Part shown: one piece after another, positions 32,512 through 40,380 of the stretch | How positions within the stretch are numbered: position 1 is the first letter of the stretch | Layout of the letters: each line of letters begins with the position of its first letter | From: Streptomyces sp. ISL-43 | Lineage (GTDB): Bacteria > Actinomycetota > Actinomycetes > Streptomycetales > Streptomycetaceae | Length of the DNA: 64,000 nucleotides | NCBI RefSeq assembly: GCF_018614195.1 | Contig: NZ_JAGGOT010000029.1 | Coordinates: forward strand, 124,001-188,000 | Direction of reading: 5' to 3' | Made by a program: the position numbers and the translations under genes | Notes under the pieces: generated by a model | What the model saw: the letters and a program-made list of their open reading frames with translations, nothing else | The model's database searches: none | Told to the model about the DNA's origin: nothing

Positions 32512-32778
32512 ATGGGCATCATCAGCTGGATCATCCTTGGACTGCTCGCGGGCGGCATCGCCAAGGTCCTGCTGCCCGGCCGTGACCCCGGCGGTCTGAT
32601 CGGCACCACCCTCATCGGCATCGCCGGCGCCTTCATCGGCGGCTGGCTCTCGGCGAAGTTCCTGGACCGCTCGATCCAGAACGATTTCTTCGACATCGCG
32701 ACCTGGGCCTCGGCCATCACGGGCTCCATGGTCCTGCTCGTCGCCTACCGCCTGTTGTTCGGCAACTCCCGCGACTAG
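32512..32778 (+). CDS. GlsB/YeaQ/YmgE-type stress membrane protein
   Basis: 88 aa with three short hydrophobic segments. The typical sequence is IISWIILGLLAGGIAKVLLP near the start, GGLIGTTLIGIAGAFIGGWL in the middle and ITGSMVLLVAYRLLF at the end. Members are transglycosylase-associated or general stress membrane proteins of unknown mechanism. 137 bases separate it from the transporter, so it probably has its own promoter. Confidence 0.92.
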   Translation: MGIISWIILGLLAGGIAKVLLPGRDPGGLIGTTLIGIAGAFIGGWLSAKFLDRSIQNDFFDIATWASAITGSMVLLVAYRLLFGNSRD

Positions 32779-32869
32779 GCCGCGACTCCCGCGACCGGCC
32801 ATCGGCCACCCCTCCCACACCGGGCACCGCCCGCATCCTGGTCGGTGGCGGCGCCTACGATGACCGGCC

Positions 32870-34576
32870 ATGGACAGCAGTGAGGCCGGCAGACAACTGA
32901 TCGACGGGCGCTTCGAACTGGGGGAGCCCCTGGGCAGCGGCGGGATGGGGACGGTGTGGCGGGCCCGCGACATCGCGCTGCACCGGGACGTCGCCCTCAA
33001 GGAGGTGCGGCCGCCGGATCCTGCCACTGCCGCCGCCCAGCCCGGACTCACCGTCCAGCTGCGGGAACGGGCTGTCCGCGAGGCCCGCGCCCTCGCCCGC
33101 CTCGCGCACCCGAACGTGGTCACCATCCACCACATCGTCGAGCCCGCGGACGGGGCCGAGGGCCATCCGTGGATCGTGATGGAACTGGTCAAGGGCGGCT
33201 CCCTGCACGACCGGCTGGCCGGTGGGCCGATGCCGGTGGGCGACGTGCTGCGGCTCGGTCTCGACGTGCTCTCCGCGCTGCGGGCCGCACACGCGGAGGG
33301 GGTGCTGCACCGGGACGTGAAACCGGCCAACGTGCTGCTGCGGCCCGACGGTTCCGCGGTGCTCACGGACTTCGGGATCGCCGCGCTGCACGGGTCGACC
33401 GCACTGACCTCGACCGGCGTGCTGATCGGCTCGCCGGAGTACATCGCCCCGGAGCGGGCGCGCGGCGAGGAGGGGCTGCCCGCCTCCGACCTCTGGTCGC
33501 TCGGCATGCTGCTGTACGTGGCCTCCGAGGGGGTGCACCCGCTGCGCCGGGCCACCAGCCTGGCCACCGTGGTCGCGGTGCTCGACGAGCCGATCCCGGC
33601 GCCGGTACGGTCCGGCCCGCTGGGTCCGGTACTGGAGCGGCTGCTCGTACGGGACTTGGCCGCGCGGCCCGACGCCGAGCAGCTGGAAGCGCTGCTCCGG
33701 AGTGTGAGCAGTGCTCTCGGCGGAGCCACCCCGGTGCTGCCTCCCGTCTCCCTCGGGAACTTCGGGCCGGTGACCCCGGGCCCCGGCCCGGCCCCTGCGG
33801 CGATGCCCACCCCCACGCCGTTCCTTCCGGGCGGGGGCAACCCGTACGCGTCCACCGCTCCCGTGCCCGTGCCCGTCCCCGCGCGGTCCGGCCCGCGCCG
33901 CCGCCGCCCGGCGCTGCTCGCCGGGATCCTCGCGGCCGTCCTGACCGCCGGTGTGATCGGCCTGGTGAAGTGGCTGCCCGACGGGAACACCGGCACCGGT
34001 GCGGGCAAGAGCGGCGACACGAAGGCGTCGGTCACCCCGTCCGTGCCGGGCTCCGGCACCCCGGCCACCGCGGTCGCCGCCACTCCCGGCCCGACGCCCA
34101 CCCCGAAGGCGAGTACGCCCAAGACGGCGACCCCGCCCAAGGGCAGTCTGATCGACCCGGCCAACATCCGTACCGCGGTCGAAGCGCTCAGACAGCAAAC
34201 GGGCACCACCACCTTCGTCGACATGCGGGTCTACGACGAGTACGTGATCGCCTCCATCCCCACCGCGCCCGGGGCGAAGACGGTCGACTCCTGGCAGTAC
34301 CGGGGCGGCGCCGCCAAGCGCAGCGGTCCCGCCGGCACCGTCAAGGCGGGTGATCCGCTCATGGACATGGCCGCGCTCGACTGGGACGCCCTCCCCGGCC
34401 TGCTGGCCCAGTCGGTCAAGGAGCTGGGCGTCGAGAACCCGAGCTCGCGCTACCTGAACGTCTCCCCCTGGCTCGGCGCCCCCGCCATCCGCCCCTACCT
34501 GAGCGACGAGTACGGACAGGGCGGCTACGTCCTCGCGGGCACCGATTTCAAGATCAAGAAGGTCTACGGCGGCTGA
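32870..34576 (+). CDS. Membrane Ser/Thr protein kinase (Pkn type)
   Basis: 568 aa. Hanks-type kinase at about 15-285: LGSGGMGTVW, catalytic lysine K44 (VALKEV), HRDVKPAN (147-154), DFG (167-169), GSPEYIAPE. A Pro-rich juxtamembrane linker leads to a single transmembrane helix at about 347-367 after RRRR, then a Thr/Pro linker and an extracellular domain of about 145 residues (from NIRTAVEALRQQTG to KKVYGG) that is not PASTA and that I do not recognise. It therefore transduces an unknown external signal. Start ATG 32870. Phytoene-synthase-like gene follows 82 bases downstream. Confidence 0.92.
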   Translation: MDSSEAGRQLIDGRFELGEPLGSGGMGTVWRARDIALHRDVALKEVRPPDPATAAAQPGLTVQLRERAVREARALARLAHPNVVTIHHIVEPADGAEGHPWIVMELVKGGSLHDRLAGGPMPVGDVLRLGLDVLSALRAAHAEGVLHRDVKPANVLLRPDGSAVLTDFGIAALHGSTALTSTGVLIGSPEYIAPERARGEEGLPASDLWSLGMLLYVASEGVHPLRRATSLATVVAVLDEPIPAPVRSGPLGPVLERLLVRDLAARPDAEQLEALLRSVSSALGGATPVLPPVSLGNFGPVTPGPGPAPAAMPTPTPFLPGGGNPYASTAPVPVPVPARSGPRRRRPALLAGILAAVLTAGVIGLVKWLPDGNTGTGAGKSGDTKASVTPSVPGSGTPATAVAATPGPTPTPKASTPKTATPPKGSLIDPANIRTAVEALRQQTGTTTFVDMRVYDEYVIASIPTAPGAKTVDSWQYRGGAAKRSGPAGTVKAGDPLMDMAALDWDALPGLLAQSVKELGVENPSSRYLNVSPWLGAPAIRPYLSDEYGQGGYVLAGTDFKIKKVYGG

Positions 34577-34658
34577 CCCCCGGACCCGGGACCCCGGACC
34601 ACCCGGGACCCGAGCGCACCGGACGAACCGACAGCACACGAAGCGGAGCACCATCACC

Positions 34659-35576
34659 ATGCCCACCTGGCGGAACACCCTCACGGCGGCCGGGATCTCC
34701 GGCCCCCGGATCCGCGCCGACTACACGCACGCGGCCCGCCGGGTCCTGCGCCGGGAGCCCGCGCCCTACGCGGCCCTGCGCCTGCTGGCCGCACCGCCGC
34801 TCGTGCCCTGGCTGGCGGCCGGACTCGCCTTCATGAACCGGGTCGACGACGTCGCCGAGACCGGGACTCCGCGGCAGCGGGCCGCCGGACTGGAGCAGCT
34901 GACCGCCGATGTGCGCCATGCCCTGGAGACCGGGGACAGCCCCGATCCGCTGCTGCGCGCCTACGCCCACGCCGTCGACTCCCGCGGCCTGCCCGCGGAG
35001 TGGGTCTTCCGGTTCCTCGGCGGAGCCGCCACGGCGGAGGCGGTCTTCGACGGCTTCGCCGGCGAGGAGGAGTTCCAGGGCTACCTCGACGCCTACGCCT
35101 GGCCCGGGGTGCTGGTCTTCACCGGGCTGCAGTACCAGGGCGGGCCCGACGCCGAACAGGCCGCGGCCTGGCGGCGGTTCGTGGACGCGGCCCAGCGGGT
35201 CGACTTCCTCGCGGACCTCGCCGGGGACCTTGCGGACGGCCGGCTCTGCATTCCGCGGGCCCGGCTCGCCGAGCACTCCGTGACCCGGGCCGATCTCGAA
35301 CAGGCCCGCGACACCCCGGCCGTACGGGAACTGCTGGCCGCCGAGTGCGGCCGCGCCCGTACTGCCCTCGCCGCCGCAGACGGCATCCTCGACCTCACCG
35401 AACCCGGGCTGCGGGCGGTGGCGGTGACGATGACGGAGCTCATGGAACACCAGCTCGCGGCGGTGGAGCGGGCCGGAGCGGGCGCCCTGCGCAAGGACGT
35501 CGGCTACGGTTTCGCGGCGCCGCTGCGCACCCTGGCCCGAGCCAGGGCCACGGCCCGCCGCCAGGGCCGGCCGTAG
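34659..35576 (+). CDS. Phytoene/squalene synthase family protein
   Basis: 305 aa. All-alpha isoprenoid synthase fold: first acidic motif in MNRVDDVAE (DxxxE/D), YLDAYAWPGVLVFTGLQ, and second acidic motif DFLADLAGDLADGRLCIP. It should condense two prenyl diphosphates. No desaturase, cyclase or hopanoid gene is nearby, so the product cannot be inferred; relatives of this size in Streptomyces are found both in hopanoid loci and alone. The gene's last codons and stop are duplicated in a 19-bp tandem repeat just downstream. Confidence 0.85.
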   Translation: MPTWRNTLTAAGISGPRIRADYTHAARRVLRREPAPYAALRLLAAPPLVPWLAAGLAFMNRVDDVAETGTPRQRAAGLEQLTADVRHALETGDSPDPLLRAYAHAVDSRGLPAEWVFRFLGGAATAEAVFDGFAGEEEFQGYLDAYAWPGVLVFTGLQYQGGPDAEQAAAWRRFVDAAQRVDFLADLAGDLADGRLCIPRARLAEHSVTRADLEQARDTPAVRELLAAECGRARTALAAADGILDLTEPGLRAVAVTMTELMEHQLAAVERAGAGALRKDVGYGFAAPLRTLARARATARRQGRP

Positions 35577-35600
35577 CGCCGAGGGCCGGCCGTAGCGCCG
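35563..35600. repeat. Perfect 19-bp tandem duplication spanning a stop codon
   Basis: AGGGCCGGCCGTAGCGCCG occurs at 35563-35581 and again at 35582-35600. The first copy contains the last codons (GRP) and the TAG stop of the synthase gene; the second lies outside. This is a recent-looking slippage duplication without effect on the protein. Confidence 0.9.
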
Positions 35601-35670
35601 AGGTCCGCGGGGGTCGGCGAGAATGCGGGGACCCGACCCGACCGGGTCACCGCGAACGCTGGAGCGCCCG

Positions 35671-36039
35671 ATGCCGCAGATCACCGTCGACTACTCGGCG
35701 AACCTGTCCGAAGCCTTCGACCGCCGAGGGTTCGCGCTCGCGCTGCACCCGCTGACCGCCGAGTTGGCCGACACCAGCGTCGAGACCTGCAAGACCCGTT
35801 TCCGGTGCGTCGAGGAGGTGTACGTGGCCGACGGCGCGCCCGAGAACGGACTCGTCCACGTCCAGGTGGGCCTGTTGGCGGGCCGGACCGAGGCCGTCAA
35901 GGCCGAGTTGAGCGAGGCCGTGCTCGCGCTGCTGCCCAAGTACACCTCCACCGGGGCGAACGCGCCCGGTGTCGTGGTGCACGCCTCGGTGGACGTGAGC
36001 GAGCTGGGAGCGGCGTACCGCAAGCGCGTGGGGGCCTGA
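35671..36039 (+). CDS. 5-carboxymethyl-2-hydroxymuconate isomerase-like tautomerase
   Basis: 122 aa. Tautomerase-superfamily CHMI: MPQITVDYSANL with the proline that becomes the N-terminal catalytic residue after Met removal, FALALHPLTAEL, FRCVEEVYVADG, VHVQVGLLAGRTEAVKAELSEA. CHMI works in homoprotocatechuate degradation, but no other gene of that pathway is here. ATG 35671 follows GGAG; an upstream in-frame extension would bury the catalytic proline, which settles the start. Confidence 0.88.
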   Translation: MPQITVDYSANLSEAFDRRGFALALHPLTAELADTSVETCKTRFRCVEEVYVADGAPENGLVHVQVGLLAGRTEAVKAELSEAVLALLPKYTSTGANAPGVVVHASVDVSELGAAYRKRVGA

Positions 36040-36078
36040 GACCCGCGCGTCCGCTGCTGCGCCCCGCCCCCGCCCGGA

Positions 36079-36756
36079 TCAGTAGGGGCCGTTGACGTTG
36101 TCGATCGAGCCGTAGCGCGCGGCCGCGTACTTGCAGGCGGCCGTGATGTTGGCCACCGGGTCGTAGGAGTCCATGGACGTGCCCGGGACGTGATAAGCGC
36201 GGAAGGTGGGGTCGATGACCTGGAGCAGCCCCTTGGAGGGTATGCCGGCCGCCGCGTTGGAGTCCCAGTTGTTGATGGCTATCGGATTCCCCGAGGATTC
36301 CCGCATCACATTGCGGTGAATTCCTTCGTAGGTGCCGGGAATTCCGTGCTCCGCCATGACGGCGAGCGACTGCCGGATCCATCCGTCGAGGTTGTTCGCG
36401 TACCCGGTGGAGGCAGCGGCGGGAGCGGCGGCGGGAGCGGCGGCGGGAGCGGCGGTGCCCAGGTTCAGCTTCAGGCCGGGGCGGATGGCCGAGGGGTTGG
36501 CTCCGACGATGTTCTTGTTGGCCTCGTAGAGCTGCTGCCAGCCGCCGCTGAGGGAGTGCTCGGCCGCGATCTTGCTCAGGGTGTCGCCGCTGACCACGGA
36601 ATAGGTCATCGGAGCGGCGGTCACCTCGGCGGCTCCGGCCGTGGTCGCGCTGATCAGCGGAAGTGCCAGCGCCGCGCTGCCCGTGCCGGCCAGGGCCAGC
36701 TTGCGGGTGAGTGCGTGGTGCTGCTTCGGCCGGCGGTGCTTTCCCTTTGCGGACAT
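36079..36756 (-). CDS. Secreted LysM-transglycosylase (peptidoglycan hydrolase)
   Basis: 225 aa. Signal peptide (LTRKLALAGTGSAALALPLI, cleavage near residue 35), LysM domain (TYSVVSGDTLSKIAAEHSLS to IRPGLKLNLG, about 43-90), an Ala/Pro linker (APAAAPAAAPAAAS), and a lytic transglycosylase domain: MRESSGNP with the catalytic glutamate, PSKGLLQVIDPTF, DPVANITAACKYAAARYGSI. It cleaves peptidoglycan glycan strands outside the cell. GAGGA lies 7 bases before ATG 36756. Actinobacterial genes of this kind are often controlled by a c-di-AMP riboswitch, and the 5' leader here fits that. Confidence 0.9.
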   Translation of the reverse strand: MSAKGKHRRPKQHHALTRKLALAGTGSAALALPLISATTAGAAEVTAAPMTYSVVSGDTLSKIAAEHSLSGGWQQLYEANKNIVGANPSAIRPGLKLNLGTAAPAAAPAAAPAAASTGYANNLDGWIRQSLAVMAEHGIPGTYEGIHRNVMRESSGNPIAINNWDSNAAAGIPSKGLLQVIDPTFRAYHVPGTSMDSYDPVANITAACKYAAARYGSIDNVNGPY

Positions 36757-36761
36757 GGCGG

Positions 36762-36900
36762 AATTCCTCACGTGGGGGGGTACGGGAGAGCCCTGGCGGA
36801 GACCGGATTCGGCAGCTGACCACCGGGAACGAGGCGACCGTAAGTCAGTTCGCGGGGCGGGAACAAGACACGAATTGGACCGGGAGATCAACTTTTCGCC
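36762..36900 (-). promoter_or_regulatory. Candidate c-di-AMP (ydaO/yuaA) riboswitch leader
   Basis: The leader of the LysM-transglycosylase gene reads, on the reverse strand, CGGTCGCCTCGTTCCCGGTG, then GGTCAGCTGCCGAATCCGG, CCAGGGCTCTCCCG and a C-run before the ribosome site. GCTGCCGAATCCGG resembles the conserved ydaO core, and c-di-AMP riboswitches precede resuscitation factors and cell-wall hydrolases in Streptomyces. I could not fold it or match it to a covariance model. The rest of the 360-base gap (36901-37116) is AT-richer promoter-type sequence. Confidence 0.45.
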
Positions 36901-37116
36901 GGGTCCTCGGTGGATGACCTTGAAAGGAGATCCGGGAATTAGCGAATTTCCCGCCGGGAAAAGGGAATCGGCCTTCTCGGGGAAATGATGTTGGCGAGGT
37001 GCGCGTGACCCACATCACGGGCGGACGGGCGGCTCCCCAATTCGGGCAAGTCGCCCGTCGCCGGGCTTGATTCGGACGACCCGCCCGTTGGCGGCGAATC
37101 GCCCATCAGGGGCCAA

Positions 37117-38142
37117 TCAGGTCTCGTGCGTGACCGTGCCGTCCTCGTTCATCGAGGGGTGGATCCTGCCGGGGCCGCACCCGTCCTCCTGCTCGTCCGA
37201 CGGCCGCACGGCCTCCGGACCGTCGGGCCCGATCCGGACCACCCGGCGCATCCGTACGACCAGCAGTTCCCGCCCGTCGTCGAGCCGCACCGCGTCGGCG
37301 CCGCCGGCGGCCCGGAACTCCGCCGCCACCCGGGCGTACCCGGCCCGCCGCACTTCCGGCAGCTCGTGGACGGTCGGCCACAGCAAGGTCAGCATGTGCA
37401 CCAGCGCCCGGCGCGCCGCGTGCGGAGTGGCCAGCGGCACGGTCACCGGTTCCCAGCCCCCGCTGGTGCGCTCCAGCACCCGGTAGGCGGTCGGCAGCAG
37501 CACGGTCCCGGAGTGGGTGCGCAGCGCCCGCCGCGAGTCGGCCCGTACGTCGGCCGGGTAGCGGGGGCTGCGGTAGTGCAGGCCGATCAGCGCGAGGCGC
37601 TCGGTGGCCTCCATGACGCCGGTCGCCGCGATGTGATCGATCACGAAGCCCGCGTCGGGTTCCGGATCACGGGTCCCCGGCTCCCAGTCGCGCTCGGCCG
37701 GCTCCGGATCGGTGGGCCGGGGCGGCTCGGGGCCCTCGTCGTTGCTGTAGATGATCTCGTCGCACCGCATCACCCGGTAGCGGGTGCCGGCCGCCGTGAG
37801 CTCGTCGACCCGCTCCGCCTCCAGCCGCGCCACGGCCGCGAGCAGCTCCCGGCGGACGGCCCGGTCGTCGGTGCCGTCCTTGGCCCGGAACCACAGGGCG
37901 GAGTTCAGGCTGTCGCGCGCGTCCTGCGGGACCCCGCACGTGACCGGGGTCAGCACCCGCCACCGGTGCCCGCCGCCCACGTCCTGGCAGGCGATCCCGA
38001 ACAGGGGTCCCCGGATGATGTAGCGCGTGTACCTCCGCGCCGCGTCGCGGGCGTCGGCCTCCTGCGCCGCGGCCACCGGGTGCGCCACGGGCTCGACGTT
38101 CATGTAGAGGTGCTCGCGCCCGGGAGGTACCTCACTGGTCAT
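37117..38142 (-). CDS. DUF5954 family protein
   Basis: 341 aa, cytoplasmic. Streptomyces-specific family with AARRYTRYIIRGPLFGIACQ, GHRWRVLTPVTCGVPQDARD, RYRVMRCDEIIYSNDEGPEPPRPTDP, FVIDHIAATGVMEATERLAL and YPADVRADSRRAL. Function unknown; it contains no catalytic motif I recognise. ATG 38142 is used; GTG 38160 is possible but too close to the GGGAGG. It ends with a Glu/Asp/Gly-rich tail. Confidence 0.8.
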   Translation of the reverse strand: MTSEVPPGREHLYMNVEPVAHPVAAAQEADARDAARRYTRYIIRGPLFGIACQDVGGGHRWRVLTPVTCGVPQDARDSLNSALWFRAKDGTDDRAVRRELLAAVARLEAERVDELTAAGTRYRVMRCDEIIYSNDEGPEPPRPTDPEPAERDWEPGTRDPEPDAGFVIDHIAATGVMEATERLALIGLHYRSPRYPADVRADSRRALRTHSGTVLLPTAYRVLERTSGGWEPVTVPLATPHAARRALVHMLTLLWPTVHELPEVRRAGYARVAAEFRAAGGADAVRLDDGRELLVVRMRRVVRIGPDGPEAVRPSDEQEDGCGPGRIHPSMNEDGTVTHET

Positions 38143-38238
38143 GACGCATTCTGGGCACACCTCCCGGCGGGCTGTCGGCTCCATCCGCAACTCGGCCCCG
38201 AATGCAGGAGGTTGTGGTAGACGGCGTTGGCCATACCC

Positions 38239-39201
38239 CTACAGGCGAGCCAGTTCCCGCTGCGCCGACGCGACCGATTCCGCGCTCGCCGGCAGCAGGG
38301 GGAGGCGTACGTCGGGCGTCGGGATCCGGCCCTGTGCGTACAACACCCCCTTGACGACCGTCGGGTTGGGCTCGGTGAAGGCCGCCGCGGCCAGCCGGGC
38401 CAGCGCGTGGCCCAGGGCGCGGGCCCGGCCCGCGTCGCCGGACCGCCAGGCCGCGTCGAGCTCGACGAACCGGGCCGTCGCGAGATGCGCCGAGGCGAGG
38501 ATCCCGCCCGCCGCGCCGAGCGCGAGCATCGGCGACACGTACGCGTCGTCGCCCGCCAGCACCGCGAAGCCCTCCGGCGGATCGCCGAGCAGCGCCACCG
38601 CGTCCTGGTCCACGGAGCCGACCGCGTACTTCACCCCGGCCACCCCGGGCAGCGCCCCGATCGCACGCAGCGCGGCCGCGTCCAGCGGCTGCCCGGTCCG
38701 GTAGGGGATGTGATAGACGATCAGCGGCACGGGGCTCACCTCGGCCAGCCGCGTGAAGTGAGCGAGCACTCCGGCGGCCGAGGGCCGGACGAAGGACGGC
38801 ACGGTCACCAGCGCCGCCCGCGCCTCGGGCCAGTGCTTCAGCCTGGCGAGGGACTCCTCGGCGGCCCGGGTCCCGCTCGCCCCGGCGCCGATGCTCAGGT
38901 ACGCCCCCCGCTCCCGGCACACCCGGGCGCAGACGTCGGCGACGAGGTCGCGCTCCGCCTCGTCGAGGGTGGCCGCCTCGCCGGTGGTGCCGAGGGCCAC
39001 GATCCCGGTGGCGCCGGCGTCGAGCACCTCGTGGGCGAGCGCCTCCAGCGCCCCGGCGGCCACGTCGCCGGCGGCGGTGAAGGGGGTGATCAACGGGACG
39101 TGGATCCCGTGCGGCCCGTCCGTGGTCGCGTCGTGCCCGGTGGAAGGGTGCGCGCTGGAGCGGTGCGCGGGGAGGGCCGGTGTCAGGCCGTTCTGTGTCA
39201 T
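38239..39201 (-). CDS. Dihydrodipicolinate synthase/N-acetylneuraminate lyase family aldolase
   Basis: 320 aa TIM-barrel class I aldolase. After a 30-residue extension: HVPLITPFTAAGDV, GIVALGTTGEAATLDEAE, IVYHIPYRTGQPLD with the proton-relay tyrosine, and the Schiff-base lysine in GVAGVKYAVGS. Could be a second DapA (aspartate-semialdehyde plus pyruvate, lysine pathway) or another pyruvate aldolase; no lysine or diaminopimelate gene is adjacent. Divergent from a LysR-type regulator 70 bases away, which suggests induction by a substrate rather than housekeeping use. Confidence 0.85.
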   Translation of the reverse strand: MTQNGLTPALPAHRSSAHPSTGHDATTDGPHGIHVPLITPFTAAGDVAAGALEALAHEVLDAGATGIVALGTTGEAATLDEAERDLVADVCARVCRERGAYLSIGAGASGTRAAEESLARLKHWPEARAALVTVPSFVRPSAAGVLAHFTRLAEVSPVPLIVYHIPYRTGQPLDAAALRAIGALPGVAGVKYAVGSVDQDAVALLGDPPEGFAVLAGDDAYVSPMLALGAAGGILASAHLATARFVELDAAWRSGDAGRARALGHALARLAAAAFTEPNPTVVKGVLYAQGRIPTPDVRLPLLPASAESVASAQRELARL

Positions 39202-39246
39202 GCGTCGAGCCTGGCGTGCCCCGAGCGTCGAATCCAGTTCGCGTTT

Positions 39247-39263
39247 CTTACTCGACCCGTAAG
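39247..39263. promoter_or_regulatory. LysR-type binding motif (CTTAC-N7-GTAAG)
   Basis: CTTAC (39247-39251) and GTAAG (39259-39263) are inverted copies around TCGACCC, giving the T-N11-A pattern used by LysR regulators. It sits between the DapA-like gene and the LysR gene, 8 bases before the LysR ATG, as expected for an autoregulatory site. Confidence 0.55.
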
Positions 39264-39271
39264 CTGAGCCG

Positions 39272-40261
39272 ATGCTCGATGTACGACGCCTGCGCCTGCT
39301 GCGCGAACTCGCCCGCCGGGGGACCATCGCCGCCGTGGCCGAGGCGCTCTCCTTCAGCCCTTCGGCCGTGTCCCAGCAACTCGGCGTCCTGGAACGCGAG
39401 GCCGGCCTGCCCCTGCTGGAGCGCACCGGCCGCCGGGTCCGGCTCACCCCCGCAGGCCAGAACCTGGTCCGGCACGCCGAAGCGGTGCTGGAACTGCTGG
39501 AACAGGCCGACGCCGATCTCGCCGAAGCCCGCAGCGGTCTGGCCGGAGCGCTGCGGATCGGGTCGTTCCCCACCGCCACCCGGGCCATCGTCCCGGCGGC
39601 CCTGGCCGCTCTGGCCCGCCGCCATCCGGGGCTGGAGCCGATGGTGTCGGAGACCGACCCGGCGGCCGTCGCGCACGCGCTGCGGGCCGGGGACCTGGAC
39701 GTGGCCCTGATCCACGAGTACGACTTCGTCCCCGCGCCGGACGAGCCGGGGCTCGCGGCGGAGCCGCTCTGCCGGGAGACGATGTACCTGGCGGCACCGG
39801 CCGACCCCGAGGCCCCCTCCGCCCCGACGGCCCCGGCGGCCCCGGTGGCCCCGGCGGGTCCGGCGGGTCCCGGCCCGGCCGTCGGAGCCGATCAGGGTGC
39901 GACGCTCCGTACCCACGCCGACGCACCCTGGATCACCGCCACACCCGGCACGCTCTGCCACGCCATGACCGTACGGGCCTGCCAGGCCGCCGGATTCACG
40001 CCGAGGATCCGCCATCAAGTGGACGAGTTCGCCACCGTCCTCGCGCTGGTCGCGGCCGGCCAGGGGGTGGCCGTGGTGCCGCAGCTCGGGATCACCGGAC
40101 CCGCGGACCCGGCCGTCGCGCTCACCCGCCTCCTCATGGAGCGCCGTACCAAGGTGGCCTTCCGCAGCGGGGCCGCCGCCCACCCCGCCGTGGCCGCCTT
40201 CGCCGCGGCCCTGCGCGCGGCGGTACCACCGGAACTGGCCACCCCGCGCGCCGGTTCGTGA
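39272..40261 (+). CDS. LysR family transcriptional regulator
   Basis: 329 aa. N-terminal winged helix (RLRLLRELARRGTIAAVAEA, SFSPSAVSQQLGVLEREAG, RVRLTPAGQNLV) and a periplasmic-binding-like effector domain (GALRIGSFPTATRAIVPAAL, VAALALVAAGQGVAVVPQLG type). An Ala/Pro-rich insertion (PTAPAAPVAPAGPAGPGP) interrupts the effector domain near residue 190. It probably controls the divergent aldolase gene through the CTTAC-N7-GTAAG site. Confidence 0.9.
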   Translation: MLDVRRLRLLRELARRGTIAAVAEALSFSPSAVSQQLGVLEREAGLPLLERTGRRVRLTPAGQNLVRHAEAVLELLEQADADLAEARSGLAGALRIGSFPTATRAIVPAALAALARRHPGLEPMVSETDPAAVAHALRAGDLDVALIHEYDFVPAPDEPGLAAEPLCRETMYLAAPADPEAPSAPTAPAAPVAPAGPAGPGPAVGADQGATLRTHADAPWITATPGTLCHAMTVRACQAAGFTPRIRHQVDEFATVLALVAAGQGVAVVPQLGITGPADPAVALTRLLMERRTKVAFRSGAAAHPAVAAFAAALRAAVPPELATPRAGS

Positions 40262-40380
40262 GGCAATTCCCGTACGCGGGAATGCGCGTGTACGTTGGCC
40301 TGACCGGCGGATCCTTCGCGGGACCGACCGACGACAGGACCTGCCGGCCGACCAGACCGTGATCGAGATCGGGGTAGCAA

